DNA of 64,000 nt from the NCBI GenBank assembly GCA_021739765.1, contig JAIPBD010000005.1, positions 124,001 to 188,000 of the forward strand, read 5' to 3'. Positions 16,740 to 27,042 of the stretch are shown piece by piece. Source of the DNA: Melioribacteraceae bacterium. Lineage in GTDB: Bacteria > Bacteroidota > Ignavibacteria > Ignavibacteriales > Melioribacteraceae. How positions within the stretch are numbered: position 1 is the first letter of the stretch; every line of letters starts with the position of its first letter. The position numbers and the translations under genes are program-made. A model generated the notes under the pieces. The model was not told the origin of the DNA, made no database searches, and saw only the letters and a list, made by a program, of their open reading frames with translations.

Positions 16740-19700
16740 TTGTATTTCAAAACTATCGTGAACAAATCTTTAACTCTGAAAACATTCTTAACGATTGCAG
16801 GAATAACTGCATTCTGTTGGGCGATTTCAATTAACGAAATTGATGCCTCAAATATTCTAACTCTCAAAAAAACTTCAGCGAATTTAAATAAACTCGAAGT
16901 AATTGAAGAGGTGAATAATGTTTCTTCATTTCTGCACGAATTTATCACTCTATCGGATTCTACGGTTAATGATACAACCGTAATTGGTGACAGCACCGCT
17001 TATTATGATTCGTTACGGCTGTTTATGGCTGATTCACTCTCCCGGCAGGTCACAATCGATTCATCTGCTCGAATGGATTCGTTAAAAGCCGATTCAACAG
17101 CGAGAATGGCTAATTTTAAACATCAGCGTTCTGAATCGCCAATATATTCTCTCGGTTCAAAGAAAAAATCTGCCTTTTTTGTTTACCCGCGTACTTTGCC
17201 GGTTAAACAAATAACCGAATTAGATTCGCTCGGTGAAAATGTAATTATTTCGCAGCAGTACGGCAATAATGAACCTCAGGTAATTATGGTGCTTCCGCTT
17301 GGCGATTATATCGATTATAAGATGGAAGAAATCCGCCGCTCCGAGTGGGAGAAAAAAGGATACGAGTACAAATTACAAGAAGATAAAGATGATCTTGGAA
17401 AATTAATCACAAGTTTAACTAACATTGAAATTCCGCTCCCAAGTGCATCATTTTTAAGCATCTTCGGTCCGCCGAGAATTAATCTTAGGATAAATGGCGC
17501 GGTTGATATACATGGCGCCTGGAGAAATGAGACAACGGAAGGCGTTACGGCATCCCTTCTCGGTAACTCCAGAAACGAACCGGACTTTAAACAGCAAGTT
17601 CAAATTAATGTTGATGGTACAATTGGAGATAAACTATCGATAAAAGCCGATTGGAATACAGAAAGAACATTTCAATATGAAAATCAGTTGAAAATAGAAT
17701 ACACCGGATATGAAGATGAAATAATTCAGAAAATCCAAGCTGGAAACGTCTCATTGCAAACCTCACCCCTTGTTGGTGGTAGCGAAGCATTGTTTGGAAT
17801 TAAAGCGGATTTTCAATTTGGTGCGTTTAAATTAACCGCTCTTGCTTCACAGAAAAAGGGTGAAATTCAAGAGGTTTCGGTAAGCGGTGGAGCAAAATCG
17901 CAAAATTTTGAGATACGTGCCTACGAATACTCTCAAAACCATTATTTCTTGGATACCGTTTATGCGAGTCAGAAATTTAGAATATTTGAAGGATATTACG
18001 GGCAGGCGATTCCCCAAATTAACGATCAATTTTTTGTTAAGGATATCGAAGTTTGGAAAACAATTTCAACTCAGCTGGATAGGAACCGGGAGAAGTTTGG
18101 CAATGCATATATCAATCTTCCTCCGCGGTCGCCAGACACTTTGTACAGAAGTAAAAAAGATATTACACTCGATTCTGAACCCGGGATTCGCGAAATCAAT
18201 CGAAGGTTTATAAAATTAACTGAAGGTGTTGATTATATTTTACATCCCGAAACCGGATTCATCACTTTTAAAACTCAAGTGCAAAGGGACGAATCGATTG
18301 GTGTCGCTTATCGGGTTGAAGGTCCCTCGACTTCAACTGCTGCTGATGACCTGTTTTATGGTGAATTTGACGCTGATGTTGAAAATGATCAAGATTCGAC
18401 AATTGTTTTGAAATTGATTAAACCACCGAACCTTCAACCGCAGTTTGAGCAAGCCTGGCAGCTTCAGCTTAAAAATATTTATCCGATTGGCGGACGTGAC
18501 GTTCAGGAAGAAGGATTCACTTTAAACATCTTCTATGAACTAAGTGGTCAGGAACCCGTTGACGAACTAAACGGAGATAAATTGATTGAGGCGTTTGGAC
18601 TCGATTTTACAGACGAAAGTAAAACTGGCGGTCCCGACGGCGCTTTTGATTTTATTCCCAGTCGAACAATTATCCCGGAAACCGGTGAAATAATTTTCCC
18701 GTCACTTGAACCATTTGGCAGGAATTTCCCCGGTACATTGTCTGATTCGTTAAAGTATGATGCTGTTTACGACACAACAGTTACATTTGCCAAACAGGAT
18801 AAAACGAAAGACAAATTTGTTTTTCGCGGAGAATATTCCGCCTCAGTTTCCTCAGTTTATAATATTGGATTTAATGTGGTCGAAAATTCAGTTCGGGTGA
18901 CACTAAACGGTGCCGAATTAACACCGGGAGTCGATTATTCGGTTGATTACAATATAGGTCAAGTTGTAATCAGGAAGGCCGAAGCGCTCGTCCCCGGAGC
19001 GAATCTTAGTATTTCTTATGAACAGAACGATCTTTTTCAGCTTGCTTCAAAAACATTGTTGGGGCTTCGCGGAATTTATGAGTTCGACAAAAGAACCAGT
19101 TTGGGTTTCTCATTCTTAAATTTAAATCAACAAACACTTAGTGATAAAGTAAGAATTAATGAAGAACCACTCAACAACTCAATCTTCGGATTAGATTTCA
19201 AAACCGGTTTCGATCTTCCTTTTCTTACCAAAGGATTGGATTATCTGTTCTCTACCAGTACCATGTCAACATTTTCTCTACAAGGTGAATTTGCTTACGT
19301 TGATCCTGATCCGAACTCAAAGAAAAGTACGATAGGCAGCGATGGCGGAAAGAGTATTGCTTATATCGATGATTTTGAAGGATCGAAAAAAATGATTCCT
19401 CTGGGTATTTCATACACCGGATGGAGGGATTTGAGTGTACCCGAAAATTTACCATATTCTCCCGGAATTACTAAAAATATCGCCATAAATCATAAGGCAA
19501 AAACTTTCTGGTTCAATATTTTGCCCTCGGATGTAACAGTTCAAGATATCTGGGGTGATAGAAAACAAGTTGCTCGAGAAAATGAACAAGTAACGGCACT
19601 CGATTTTGTTTATCGTCCAAATCAAAAGGGACTTTACAACTGGAATCCTTCATTGGATACATTACGGCAAAATTGGGGAGGAATGATGAAAATTCTCTCA

Positions 19701-22700
19701 ACAACAGCTAACAACCTTGTTGAAGAGAACATCGAGTTCATTGAATTCTGGATAAAAGTTGAAAAAGCCCCGAGTGACGCAAAAATCTATATTGATCTTG
19801 GTCAAATTTCTGAAGACGTAATTCCTAATAACAAACTTGATTCTGAAGATAAGAACCTAAACGATTTGGTTGATGAGGGAGAAGATGTTGGTCTCGACGG
19901 ATTAGGTTCAACCGCTGAGCCTAACTATAATTCCGCGACTAATCCTGATCCAAGTAGTGATAATTTTGCATTGGGAGCAGGTCTGGCAGTTGAGAATTAT
20001 GAAAAGATAAATGGAACCGAAGGAAATGCCGTTCTAACAGATATTGGTCGTTTACCGGATAGTGAGGATTTGAACAGGAACTTCACTTTAGATAAAGTGA
20101 ACAGTTATTTCCGATATGAGATTCCGATAGATACCAACAGAAGTCGAAACCCATTTATTGCCGGCGGCGGCGACAATGAGGAGAACTGGTATTTATACCG
20201 GGTTCCGCTTCGAGAATTTACGGAAGAAATTGGCAGCCCGAGCTTTTCGATAATCGAATACATAAGAGTCTGGACTTCAGGAATAAATGAAGAAATGCAT
20301 CTTCGTTTTGCGGAGATGAATTTAGTCGGGAATCAATGGCAAAAATTGTTGGGTAAAAATGTTACTGAAGATGACAGCGTGATGGTAGTTTCAACCATTA
20401 ATGTTGAAGACAACCCTGAATATTTTTCGCCTCCGGGTGTTCAAAGGGAACGAGATAAAACCCAACCTGATCAAGAAGTATTTAAAAACGAACAATCATT
20501 ATTGTTAACCATCAATGATATGGAAGATGGAGAAGCCCGCGAAACCGTTAAATATTTATTTAGATCATTAGATTTATTTAACTACCGCGAAATGAAAGTA
20601 TTCTTTCACGGCGAAGAAACATCTGATCCCAATTCAGTTTCTTACTACATGTCACCCGATGATTACTCAACCGAAATTTATCTCCGTTTCGGGTCAGATA
20701 CTTTAAACTATTATGAATACCGTATGCCTGTAAAATCGGGTTGGCACGATATCAGCATTGTCTTTTCAGATCTCACAGCAATTAAAGAACGCAGAAGTGA
20801 AGGACAGGACAGCATTTTTGTGGATGTCCCCGGAAGGGAAGGTCATACATTTGGTGTTCGGGGAAGACCCAGTTTAACAAAAGTATCGTTCTTCCTTATG
20901 GGAATTACAAATCCAAAAGGTATTGGAACCGCGGCAACCCCGGTTAGTGGAGACCTTTGGGTAAATGAACTTCGCGTGCTTGATGCCGACGATACGGACG
21001 GCTGGGCCTATAAAGCTTCAACTTCGCTGGCATTAGCTGATGTGATGAAGGTTAATTTAAATGTGAGCCAGACTAATCCATATTTCCATAAATTATCGGA
21101 ACGTTTTGGTCAGAGGGTGGATAGCAAAAGTTGGGGTATGTCAGTTAATTTGGATGTGCTAAAATTAGTTCCGGCTAATTTGGAAGGAAGCAATTTAAGT
21201 GTTAATTACTCGCGGAATGAATCAATCTCACAGCCGCTTTACCTGCCAAGTACTGATGTAAAAGTTGATCAAGCAGCACAGCAACTGGAAAAACGAATGA
21301 TAGATGAAGGGGCGACGGAATTGGAAGCGAGCGCGGCTGCCGATAGATTGAAATTTGAGACTCAGACACTTAGAGTTTCAGATACTTTTACACTTTCAAA
21401 CATCAGGTTTGAAGTGCCGTCGAATGCATGGTATGTTAAAAATACAATTAATTCATTAAGTTGGAATTTTAATTATAATATTTCAACGAGTCGGAATCCC
21501 AATACAGTGCGACAGGAAAACTGGACTTGGAAAGCCGGAATGAAGTACGACTTGCAATTCAGCAAGGAAAATTATTTTGAATTGGCGGATATTCCTTACC
21601 TCGGTGAAATATTCGTTTTGTTTCCGGACTATAAAAAATTACGAATATATTTTACTCCGCAATCAATTTCAACTGATATCGCGGCGGATCGCAAATGGTC
21701 TTACAATTTAACCCGCGCGGTTGATTCGGAAGCGAAAATTCAGAGAGATTTTACCGCAAGCCGAAATGGTGCGTTTAATTGGAAGATTACTGAAGGTGGG
21801 TTTTTCAATCTTAGTGTGAACTATAACTTTAATGTCTCATCATCTCTAGCCCATCTTTTGGTTGATGATTTGGAATTAGAACGAAAAGACAGCGAAATTT
21901 GGGGAGATATATTTAAAGGTGAGCTTTTCGGCAGAGATTTCGACTATCGACAATCATTTAATCTAAAAACGTCTCCTCAGCTTCCAAAATGGTTTGATCT
22001 TGATCGATATTTTAGACTGACGGCGAGTTATTCCGTAAACTATAATTGGCGTTATAATTTTCAACAAGAGAATCTTGGAAGAAGCGCAGGATACAGCAAT
22101 AATATTTCAGCAGGGTTGAACATAAATTGGAAGAAAATATGGGAGCCTTTGTTCGCTGAAGATGCTGCGGATACACAACCCGCGAATAAACAAATTCAAC
22201 CAAACACTCAAACTTCGGGGCGGGGTAGAAACCGAGACAGAAAATTGGATGAGGACTTAGCAAAAGGAATAGAAGAAGTTCCTGAAATTATCGATGAAGA
22301 TCAAACGGATGAGGACTCCGAAATCAACGAGGAATCGGACACATCTCCTTCTGATTCAACAAATCTACCGCCAATTGAGGAAATTGAAGAGGAAGATTTA
22401 GGTCCTTCAACTTTTGATATCGCTTTTAGCGGGATGAAACAAATTTTTAAATATCTGCTTGTTGATTATGACAATTTCGCAATAAATTTTTCACAGAAAA
22501 ATTCATTAAGCGGTTCCGGTATTAAAGGTGAAGGCACGGGTTTTAGAAACTTCTGGGGATTTACACACGCCGATAATAATGGCCCATCGCGAGCATTTAT
22601 GTTTGGATTATCAAATGATCTGGGACCGAGGGCTTTTAACGGTAATTTATCTGATAATTATACTCAACAGAACAACATCACTTTTAAGACTCAACGTGAT

Positions 22701-23663
22701 CTTTGGGAAGGCGCGAAAATCAATATTGACTGGAAAGTTGCATGGGGAATGAATAAAAAATCGACGATACAAACGGACTCGTTAGGAAATATAACTATCA
22801 CGAACCTTACATCAACGGGTACAATCGATCGATCATTTTTACATTTGCCGAATCAATTGATATTTTCCTTCTTGGGGAACGGAATCAATAAGGTTGCCGA
22901 ACTTTATGATCCGAATGCTCCTAATTCCACACAAAATTTATCGGATGCGTTTATTGAAGGAATGGAGACTCTGCCGTTATTGAGTAAAATCCCATTTCTT
23001 GCAAATGTTGCAAAATATATTCCAAGGCCAAATTGGAGTATCTCGTGGTCAGGTCTCGAAAAAATTAGTTTTATTGAAGGATTCGCGCAGAGAATTTCTT
23101 TAAGTCATGCTTATACTTCCAGTTTCTCGGAAGGTTGGAAAATAAACCCTGACGGAAATCAGCAGATACAAACACAAAAAATCAGTTACGGTTTTTCTCC
23201 TCTCGTAGGTATGAATTTAACTTTTAATGAATTGTGGGGCGGAAATTTAACAGGGTCAATTAAATATTCTACTCGAACAAATTATAATCTTGGAGTTTCA
23301 ACCAGAAATATTTCCGAATCATTATCTCAAGATATAAATGTAACCGCAAGTTTTTCCAAATCCGGATTTGAAATTCCACTTTTTGGATTATCGCTTAAAA
23401 ATGATTTAGAAATATCTTTCGCATATACAATGGGGAAAAATTCAACCGTTATTTACGAAATGGACGATTTCAAAGAAGAGGGAACGCCACAGGATGGAAC
23501 AACACGAACAACCATCGAACCCCGAATTAAATACGTAATGAGTTCAAAAGTTACACTTTCACTCTTTTATAAACGTACATCGGTTATGCCGGAGGGTGCA
23601 GCGCGTATTCCTCCCACCACTACAAACGAAGCCGGTTTGGATGTACATATAGCCATCAGATAA
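16740..23663 (+). CDS. sprA: T9SS outer-membrane translocon protein SprA (Sov)
   Basis: 2307 residues, the size of SprA, the very large beta-barrel through which T9SS cargo crosses the outer membrane. An N-terminal signal peptide (hydrophobic segment near 12-28, likely cut after EIDA) is followed by SprA landmarks: early EIPLPSASFLSIFGPPRINLRI halves, LTPGVDYSVDYNIGQVVI, YIDDFEGSKKMIPLG and GWRDLSVP. An acidic, probably disordered stretch lies near 1830-1880, and the end is barrel-like. The start is TTG 16740; GTG 16758 is equally possible, and neither has a ribosome binding site. porX follows after two bases. Confidence 0.93.
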   Translation: MYFKTIVNKSLTLKTFLTIAGITAFCWAISINEIDASNILTLKKTSANLNKLEVIEEVNNVSSFLHEFITLSDSTVNDTTVIGDSTAYYDSLRLFMADSLSRQVTIDSSARMDSLKADSTARMANFKHQRSESPIYSLGSKKKSAFFVYPRTLPVKQITELDSLGENVIISQQYGNNEPQVIMVLPLGDYIDYKMEEIRRSEWEKKGYEYKLQEDKDDLGKLITSLTNIEIPLPSASFLSIFGPPRINLRINGAVDIHGAWRNETTEGVTASLLGNSRNEPDFKQQVQINVDGTIGDKLSIKADWNTERTFQYENQLKIEYTGYEDEIIQKIQAGNVSLQTSPLVGGSEALFGIKADFQFGAFKLTALASQKKGEIQEVSVSGGAKSQNFEIRAYEYSQNHYFLDTVYASQKFRIFEGYYGQAIPQINDQFFVKDIEVWKTISTQLDRNREKFGNAYINLPPRSPDTLYRSKKDITLDSEPGIREINRRFIKLTEGVDYILHPETGFITFKTQVQRDESIGVAYRVEGPSTSTAADDLFYGEFDADVENDQDSTIVLKLIKPPNLQPQFEQAWQLQLKNIYPIGGRDVQEEGFTLNIFYELSGQEPVDELNGDKLIEAFGLDFTDESKTGGPDGAFDFIPSRTIIPETGEIIFPSLEPFGRNFPGTLSDSLKYDAVYDTTVTFAKQDKTKDKFVFRGEYSASVSSVYNIGFNVVENSVRVTLNGAELTPGVDYSVDYNIGQVVIRKAEALVPGANLSISYEQNDLFQLASKTLLGLRGIYEFDKRTSLGFSFLNLNQQTLSDKVRINEEPLNNSIFGLDFKTGFDLPFLTKGLDYLFSTSTMSTFSLQGEFAYVDPDPNSKKSTIGSDGGKSIAYIDDFEGSKKMIPLGISYTGWRDLSVPENLPYSPGITKNIAINHKAKTFWFNILPSDVTVQDIWGDRKQVARENEQVTALDFVYRPNQKGLYNWNPSLDTLRQNWGGMMKILSTTANNLVEENIEFIEFWIKVEKAPSDAKIYIDLGQISEDVIPNNKLDSEDKNLNDLVDEGEDVGLDGLGSTAEPNYNSATNPDPSSDNFALGAGLAVENYEKINGTEGNAVLTDIGRLPDSEDLNRNFTLDKVNSYFRYEIPIDTNRSRNPFIAGGGDNEENWYLYRVPLREFTEEIGSPSFSIIEYIRVWTSGINEEMHLRFAEMNLVGNQWQKLLGKNVTEDDSVMVVSTINVEDNPEYFSPPGVQRERDKTQPDQEVFKNEQSLLLTINDMEDGEARETVKYLFRSLDLFNYREMKVFFHGEETSDPNSVSYYMSPDDYSTEIYLRFGSDTLNYYEYRMPVKSGWHDISIVFSDLTAIKERRSEGQDSIFVDVPGREGHTFGVRGRPSLTKVSFFLMGITNPKGIGTAATPVSGDLWVNELRVLDADDTDGWAYKASTSLALADVMKVNLNVSQTNPYFHKLSERFGQRVDSKSWGMSVNLDVLKLVPANLEGSNLSVNYSRNESISQPLYLPSTDVKVDQAAQQLEKRMIDEGATELEASAAADRLKFETQTLRVSDTFTLSNIRFEVPSNAWYVKNTINSLSWNFNYNISTSRNPNTVRQENWTWKAGMKYDLQFSKENYFELADIPYLGEIFVLFPDYKKLRIYFTPQSISTDIAADRKWSYNLTRAVDSEAKIQRDFTASRNGAFNWKITEGGFFNLSVNYNFNVSSSLAHLLVDDLELERKDSEIWGDIFKGELFGRDFDYRQSFNLKTSPQLPKWFDLDRYFRLTASYSVNYNWRYNFQQENLGRSAGYSNNISAGLNINWKKIWEPLFAEDAADTQPANKQIQPNTQTSGRGRNRDRKLDEDLAKGIEEVPEIIDEDQTDEDSEINEESDTSPSDSTNLPPIEEIEEEDLGPSTFDIAFSGMKQIFKYLLVDYDNFAINFSQKNSLSGSGIKGEGTGFRNFWGFTHADNNGPSRAFMFGLSNDLGPRAFNGNLSDNYTQQNNITFKTQRDLWEGAKINIDWKVAWGMNKKSTIQTDSLGNITITNLTSTGTIDRSFLHLPNQLIFSFLGNGINKVAELYDPNAPNSTQNLSDAFIEGMETLPLLSKIPFLANVAKYIPRPNWSISWSGLEKISFIEGFAQRISLSHAYTSSFSEGWKINPDGNQQIQTQKISYGFSPLVGMNLTFNELWGGNLTGSIKYSTRTNYNLGVSTRNISESLSQDINVTASFSKSGFEIPLFGLSLKNDLEISFAYTMGKNSTVIYEMDDFKEEGTPQDGTTRTTIEPRIKYVMSSKVTLSLFYKRTSVMPEGAARIPPTTTNEAGLDVHIAIR

Positions 23664-23665
23664 TT

Positions 23666-25234
23666 ATGAATACCAGAAACAAAATACTTTGGGTAGATGA
23701 TGAAATCGAACTGCTCAGATCACATATTATTTTCCTTAGTGAAAAAGGGTACAATGTAGATACGGTCACAAATGGGGAAGATGCAATTGATAAAGTTAGA
23801 GAGCAAAACTTCGATTTGATTTTTCTCGATGAAATGATGAGCGGATTGGGCGGATTAGAAACTCTTGCGCAGATTAAGGATATTAATCCTTATATACCTG
23901 TTGTAATGGTAACTAAAAATGAAGAAGAAAGTTTGATGAACGATGCGATTGGAAGCAAAATTTCTGATTACTTGATAAAACCTGTTGTGCCCTCCCAGAT
24001 TCTACTTGTCTGCAAAAAGATTTTAGAAAGAGAAAAAATCTCCAGTGAATACACAACCAAAGATTATCTGCAGGATTTTAACAACACCACAAGACAATTG
24101 TTTGATGACCCGGATTATAAAGACTGGATTAATATTTACACTCGCCTTGTAAATTGGGAGATGGAGATTGAGGGGCATCCCGAAGTTAATTTGAAGCAAA
24201 CTTTAACCGATCAGAAAAAGGAGTTGAATAAGGAATTTTCCCGTTATGTTGAAAGGAATTATGTTAAATGGATTAATAATGAAGACAAAGATAACCGTCC
24301 GATAATTACAACAGATGTAATGAATGATTACGTCTTCAAGTATGTAAAAAACGAAACCGGACCAATATTTTTCTTTGTTTTAGATTGTCTGCGGCTCGAT
24401 CAGTGGATGCTGATGGAAAAACAACTTCTTAACATTTTTAATATTAACAAAGATTATTATTACTCAATTCTACCGACAGCAACCCCGTATGCCAGAAATG
24501 CCTTGTTTAGTGGATTATTTCCTTTGGAAATCCAACAAAATCTTCCGCAATATTGGTCAGACCGCGGCGATGAAAAAAGTCAGAATAAATATGAACGGGA
24601 ATTACTTGATGCGCTGATCAAACGAAAAAGGATTAATCTAAAGAACGACTTCAAATATTTAAAAATTATCGATCCGGAAGTTGGGAGGTCGTTCGAACAA
24701 AATGTTCTCTCATTTGCAAATACACATTTAATTACAGTTGTTGTCAATTTTCTCGATATGATTGCCCACGGCCGTTCCGATTCAGAGCTTCTAAAAGAAA
24801 TTGCTCCCGATGAGGCTGCTTATCGGTCATTATCAAATAGCTGGTTTAAACATTCTTATCTTTTATCCACGTTCAAATCGATTGCCAAAATTCCCGGCGC
24901 GAAAATAATTATATCAACCGATCATGGATCAATTCGAACTCAAAGAGGATCAAAAGTTTTAGGCGACAAAGAAGCATCTAAAAATCTAAGGTTTAAATTC
25001 GGACGAAATCTCAAAGCAGAGGACAAACACTCAATTTTTATTAAAAAGCCTGAAGAGTATAAATTGCCTCACGTGGGTGTTGCGGCAAATTATATAATCG
25101 CAAAAGAGGATTATTATTTTGTCTACCCGACCGAATATCATAAATATTTGAGTCATTACAAGGATACGTTCCAGCATGGTGGAATATCTTTGGAAGAAAT
25201 GATCCTTCCAATTGTTACTTTAACTCCAAAATGA
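23666..25234 (+). CDS. porX: T9SS response regulator PorX (receiver plus PglZ domain)
   Basis: 522 residues. The receiver domain (1-120) has the acidic pair Asp11/Asp12, the phospho-acceptor Asp55 in FLDEMMSG and a conserved Lys in LIKPV. From about 160 on it is a PglZ domain of the alkaline-phosphatase superfamily. Metal-site motifs are visible: LDCLRLDQW, NFLDMIAHGRSD, STDHGS and QHGGISLEEMI. PorX responds to the kinase PorY and controls T9SS; work on other bacteria indicates nucleotide-hydrolysing activity of the PglZ domain. It begins two bases after sprA and overlaps tsaE by four, so it is translationally coupled to both. Confidence 0.93.
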   Translation: MNTRNKILWVDDEIELLRSHIIFLSEKGYNVDTVTNGEDAIDKVREQNFDLIFLDEMMSGLGGLETLAQIKDINPYIPVVMVTKNEEESLMNDAIGSKISDYLIKPVVPSQILLVCKKILEREKISSEYTTKDYLQDFNNTTRQLFDDPDYKDWINIYTRLVNWEMEIEGHPEVNLKQTLTDQKKELNKEFSRYVERNYVKWINNEDKDNRPIITTDVMNDYVFKYVKNETGPIFFFVLDCLRLDQWMLMEKQLLNIFNINKDYYYSILPTATPYARNALFSGLFPLEIQQNLPQYWSDRGDEKSQNKYERELLDALIKRKRINLKNDFKYLKIIDPEVGRSFEQNVLSFANTHLITVVVNFLDMIAHGRSDSELLKEIAPDEAAYRSLSNSWFKHSYLLSTFKSIAKIPGAKIIISTDHGSIRTQRGSKVLGDKEASKNLRFKFGRNLKAEDKHSIFIKKPEEYKLPHVGVAANYIIAKEDYYFVYPTEYHKYLSHYKDTFQHGGISLEEMILPIVTLTPK

Positions 25235-25665
25235 AAAGGGATTTGATATATACTTGTAAGTCGGCGAATCCGGAGGAAACATCAGATTTTGCACGAAAAA
25301 TGAAGTCAATATTTGTTCCCGGAGTTGTAGTTTCACTTATTGGTAATCTTGGTTCCGGAAAAACTTTTTTTGTTAAAGAGTTCGCGAGTGCTTTTGGAAT
25401 TAAAGATGTTGACAGCCCGACTTTTACAATTGTCAACGAATACGTATCAAATCAAAAAATAATACATATCGATTTTTATAGAATTAATAAAATTTCCGAA
25501 CTATATGAAATCGGTATTTTTGATTATCTGAACAACCCCGAAACAATTGTTTTTGTTGAATGGGGAAATCTTTATCCTGATATACTACCGGAAAAAAGAT
25601 TTGAACTCGAAATTGAGTCATCTGAAAACAACCATCGAAAAATTTGTGTATATGAACTTGGATAA
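25231..25665 (+). CDS. tsaE: tRNA N6-threonylcarbamoyladenosine biosynthesis ATPase TsaE
   Basis: 144 residues, the normal size. The Walker A motif GNLGSGKTFFVKEFA is near 39-53 and the family motif DSPTFTIVNEY follows. A late VEWG matches the conserved EWxE/W region. TsaE acts with TsaB and TsaD in forming t6A at position 37 of ANN-reading tRNAs. The ATG overlaps the porX stop (ATGA), and the end overlaps tsaB by 14 bases. Confidence 0.92.
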   Translation: MKRDLIYTCKSANPEETSDFARKMKSIFVPGVVVSLIGNLGSGKTFFVKEFASAFGIKDVDSPTFTIVNEYVSNQKIIHIDFYRINKISELYEIGIFDYLNNPETIVFVEWGNLYPDILPEKRFELEIESSENNHRKICVYELG

Positions 25666-26317
25666 AAAATATTTACCGATACTCGCGATTGAAACTTCAG
25701 GAGAAAATTGCAGTACTTCGCTTTTTTTTTCTATGAATGAAATTTTTAGCGTGGAGATTCTGAAGAAGCATGTTCACTCTCAAAAACTACTCAATTGTAT
25801 CGATTCGTTACTAAATCTTGCCGAAATATCAATTAAAGAGATTGGTTCACTAGCAATTTCGAATGGACCGGGCTCCTTTACCGGTTTAAGGATCGGTTTA
25901 ACAACCGTGAAGGGTTTGGCACTGGGAGCGGAAAAATCGATTATTCCGGTTCCAACTTTAGGCGCAATGGCGCTTTCAGCTGTCGATTTTGTAAATGATG
26001 ATGATACTTTTGCGATTGCATCTCAAGTCAACAGAGATGAATTATATTTCCAAAAATTTCTCAAGAAAAATCATACAATTTTGGAGGATGGAAATCTTGA
26101 AGTGATTTCTAAATCTGAATTAGGTGGGAAATTAAAACGATGTAATTATGTATTCTCCGACATGAAAGAGCTTAATTCTTCTTATATACAAATTAAACCT
26201 AATGCTGAATATGTAGCGAAATGGTCTTATATTAATGGGAACAATGTAATTACTAATGAGTATGATTATCTCGAACCAAACTATTATAAAAATTTTGTCG
26301 CAAAGGTGAAACAATGA
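25652..26317 (+). CDS. tsaB: tRNA threonylcarbamoyladenosine biosynthesis protein TsaB
   Basis: 221 residues from ATG 25652; an in-frame ATG at 25547 lies deep inside tsaE and adds no homologous sequence. The typical start LPILAIETSG is followed by SNGPGSFTGLRIGLTTVKGLA near 65-85, the hallmark of TsaB. It is an inactive-ATPase partner of TsaD in t6A synthesis. It overlaps tsaE by 14 bases and the next gene by four. Confidence 0.92.
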   Translation: MNLDKKYLPILAIETSGENCSTSLFFSMNEIFSVEILKKHVHSQKLLNCIDSLLNLAEISIKEIGSLAISNGPGSFTGLRIGLTTVKGLALGAEKSIIPVPTLGAMALSAVDFVNDDDTFAIASQVNRDELYFQKFLKKNHTILEDGNLEVISKSELGGKLKRCNYVFSDMKELNSSYIQIKPNAEYVAKWSYINGNNVITNEYDYLEPNYYKNFVAKVKQ

Positions 26318-27042
26318 AAAAACTATTTTTACTTACTTTCTTTTTATTTGGAACACTAGTTTTTGCTCAAATGGCTGAACCAAAAATTACGGCTGAAAAT
26401 CCTTCTTTCGATTTTGGAGATATAATTGAAGGAACTCAAGTAGAGCATATATTTATTGTTCAAAACACCGGAGAAAAACAACTTGAGATTGATAGGGTTA
26501 GAGCCTCATGCGGATGTACCGCGGCTGAACCGGAAAAAAAATTGTTAGCGCCCGGGGAAAAGACAAAAATCAAAGTTTCGTTCAACTCAAGTGGAAGAAA
26601 AGGAACTCAGAGAAAATATGTTTATGTAAGTTCAAACGACCCAAAAACTCCGGAATTAAGACTGAATTTCACAACAAATGTTTTGCCTAAGGAGTTTGTA
26701 GTTGATGGCGAAGTAAAATTGCCTGAACTCAAACTTGTTCAATCAAAAGTTGATTTTGGCGATGTGGTTGAGGGTGATATCGTTGATACAGAAATCGAGT
26801 TAATTAATAACGGCGAATTTGATTTGAAAATATCGGATGTAAAAACATCATGCGGTTGCACAGCAGCTTTATTATCAAGCGAAAAATTATCACCGGGTGA
26901 AAAAGGAACATTAAAAATTGAATTGGATACGAATGATCGAGTTGGTAAAATGACGAGAACGATCACTTTATTCACTAATGATCCTAAAAACTCAAGAGCT
27001 GTAATAACTGTATTTGCCAATATATCAGAGAGAAAATCATAA
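26314..27042 (+). CDS. Exported protein with two DUF1573 domains
   Basis: 242 residues with a clear signal peptide cut after VFAQ (19). Two tandem immunoglobulin-like DUF1573 domains follow (about 28-120 and 142-238). Each carries the family motif: SCGCTAAEP (Cys66/Cys68) and SCGCTAALL (Cys180/Cys182), then a PGEK turn and a SNDPK or TNDPK end. Function is unknown; such domains are common in secreted Bacteroidota proteins. Four-base overlap with tsaB and one-base overlap with accD place it in this housekeeping run. Confidence 0.85.
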   Translation: MKKLFLLTFFLFGTLVFAQMAEPKITAENPSFDFGDIIEGTQVEHIFIVQNTGEKQLEIDRVRASCGCTAAEPEKKLLAPGEKTKIKVSFNSSGRKGTQRKYVYVSSNDPKTPELRLNFTTNVLPKEFVVDGEVKLPELKLVQSKVDFGDVVEGDIVDTEIELINNGEFDLKISDVKTSCGCTAALLSSEKLSPGEKGTLKIELDTNDRVGKMTRTITLFTNDPKNSRAVITVFANISERKS

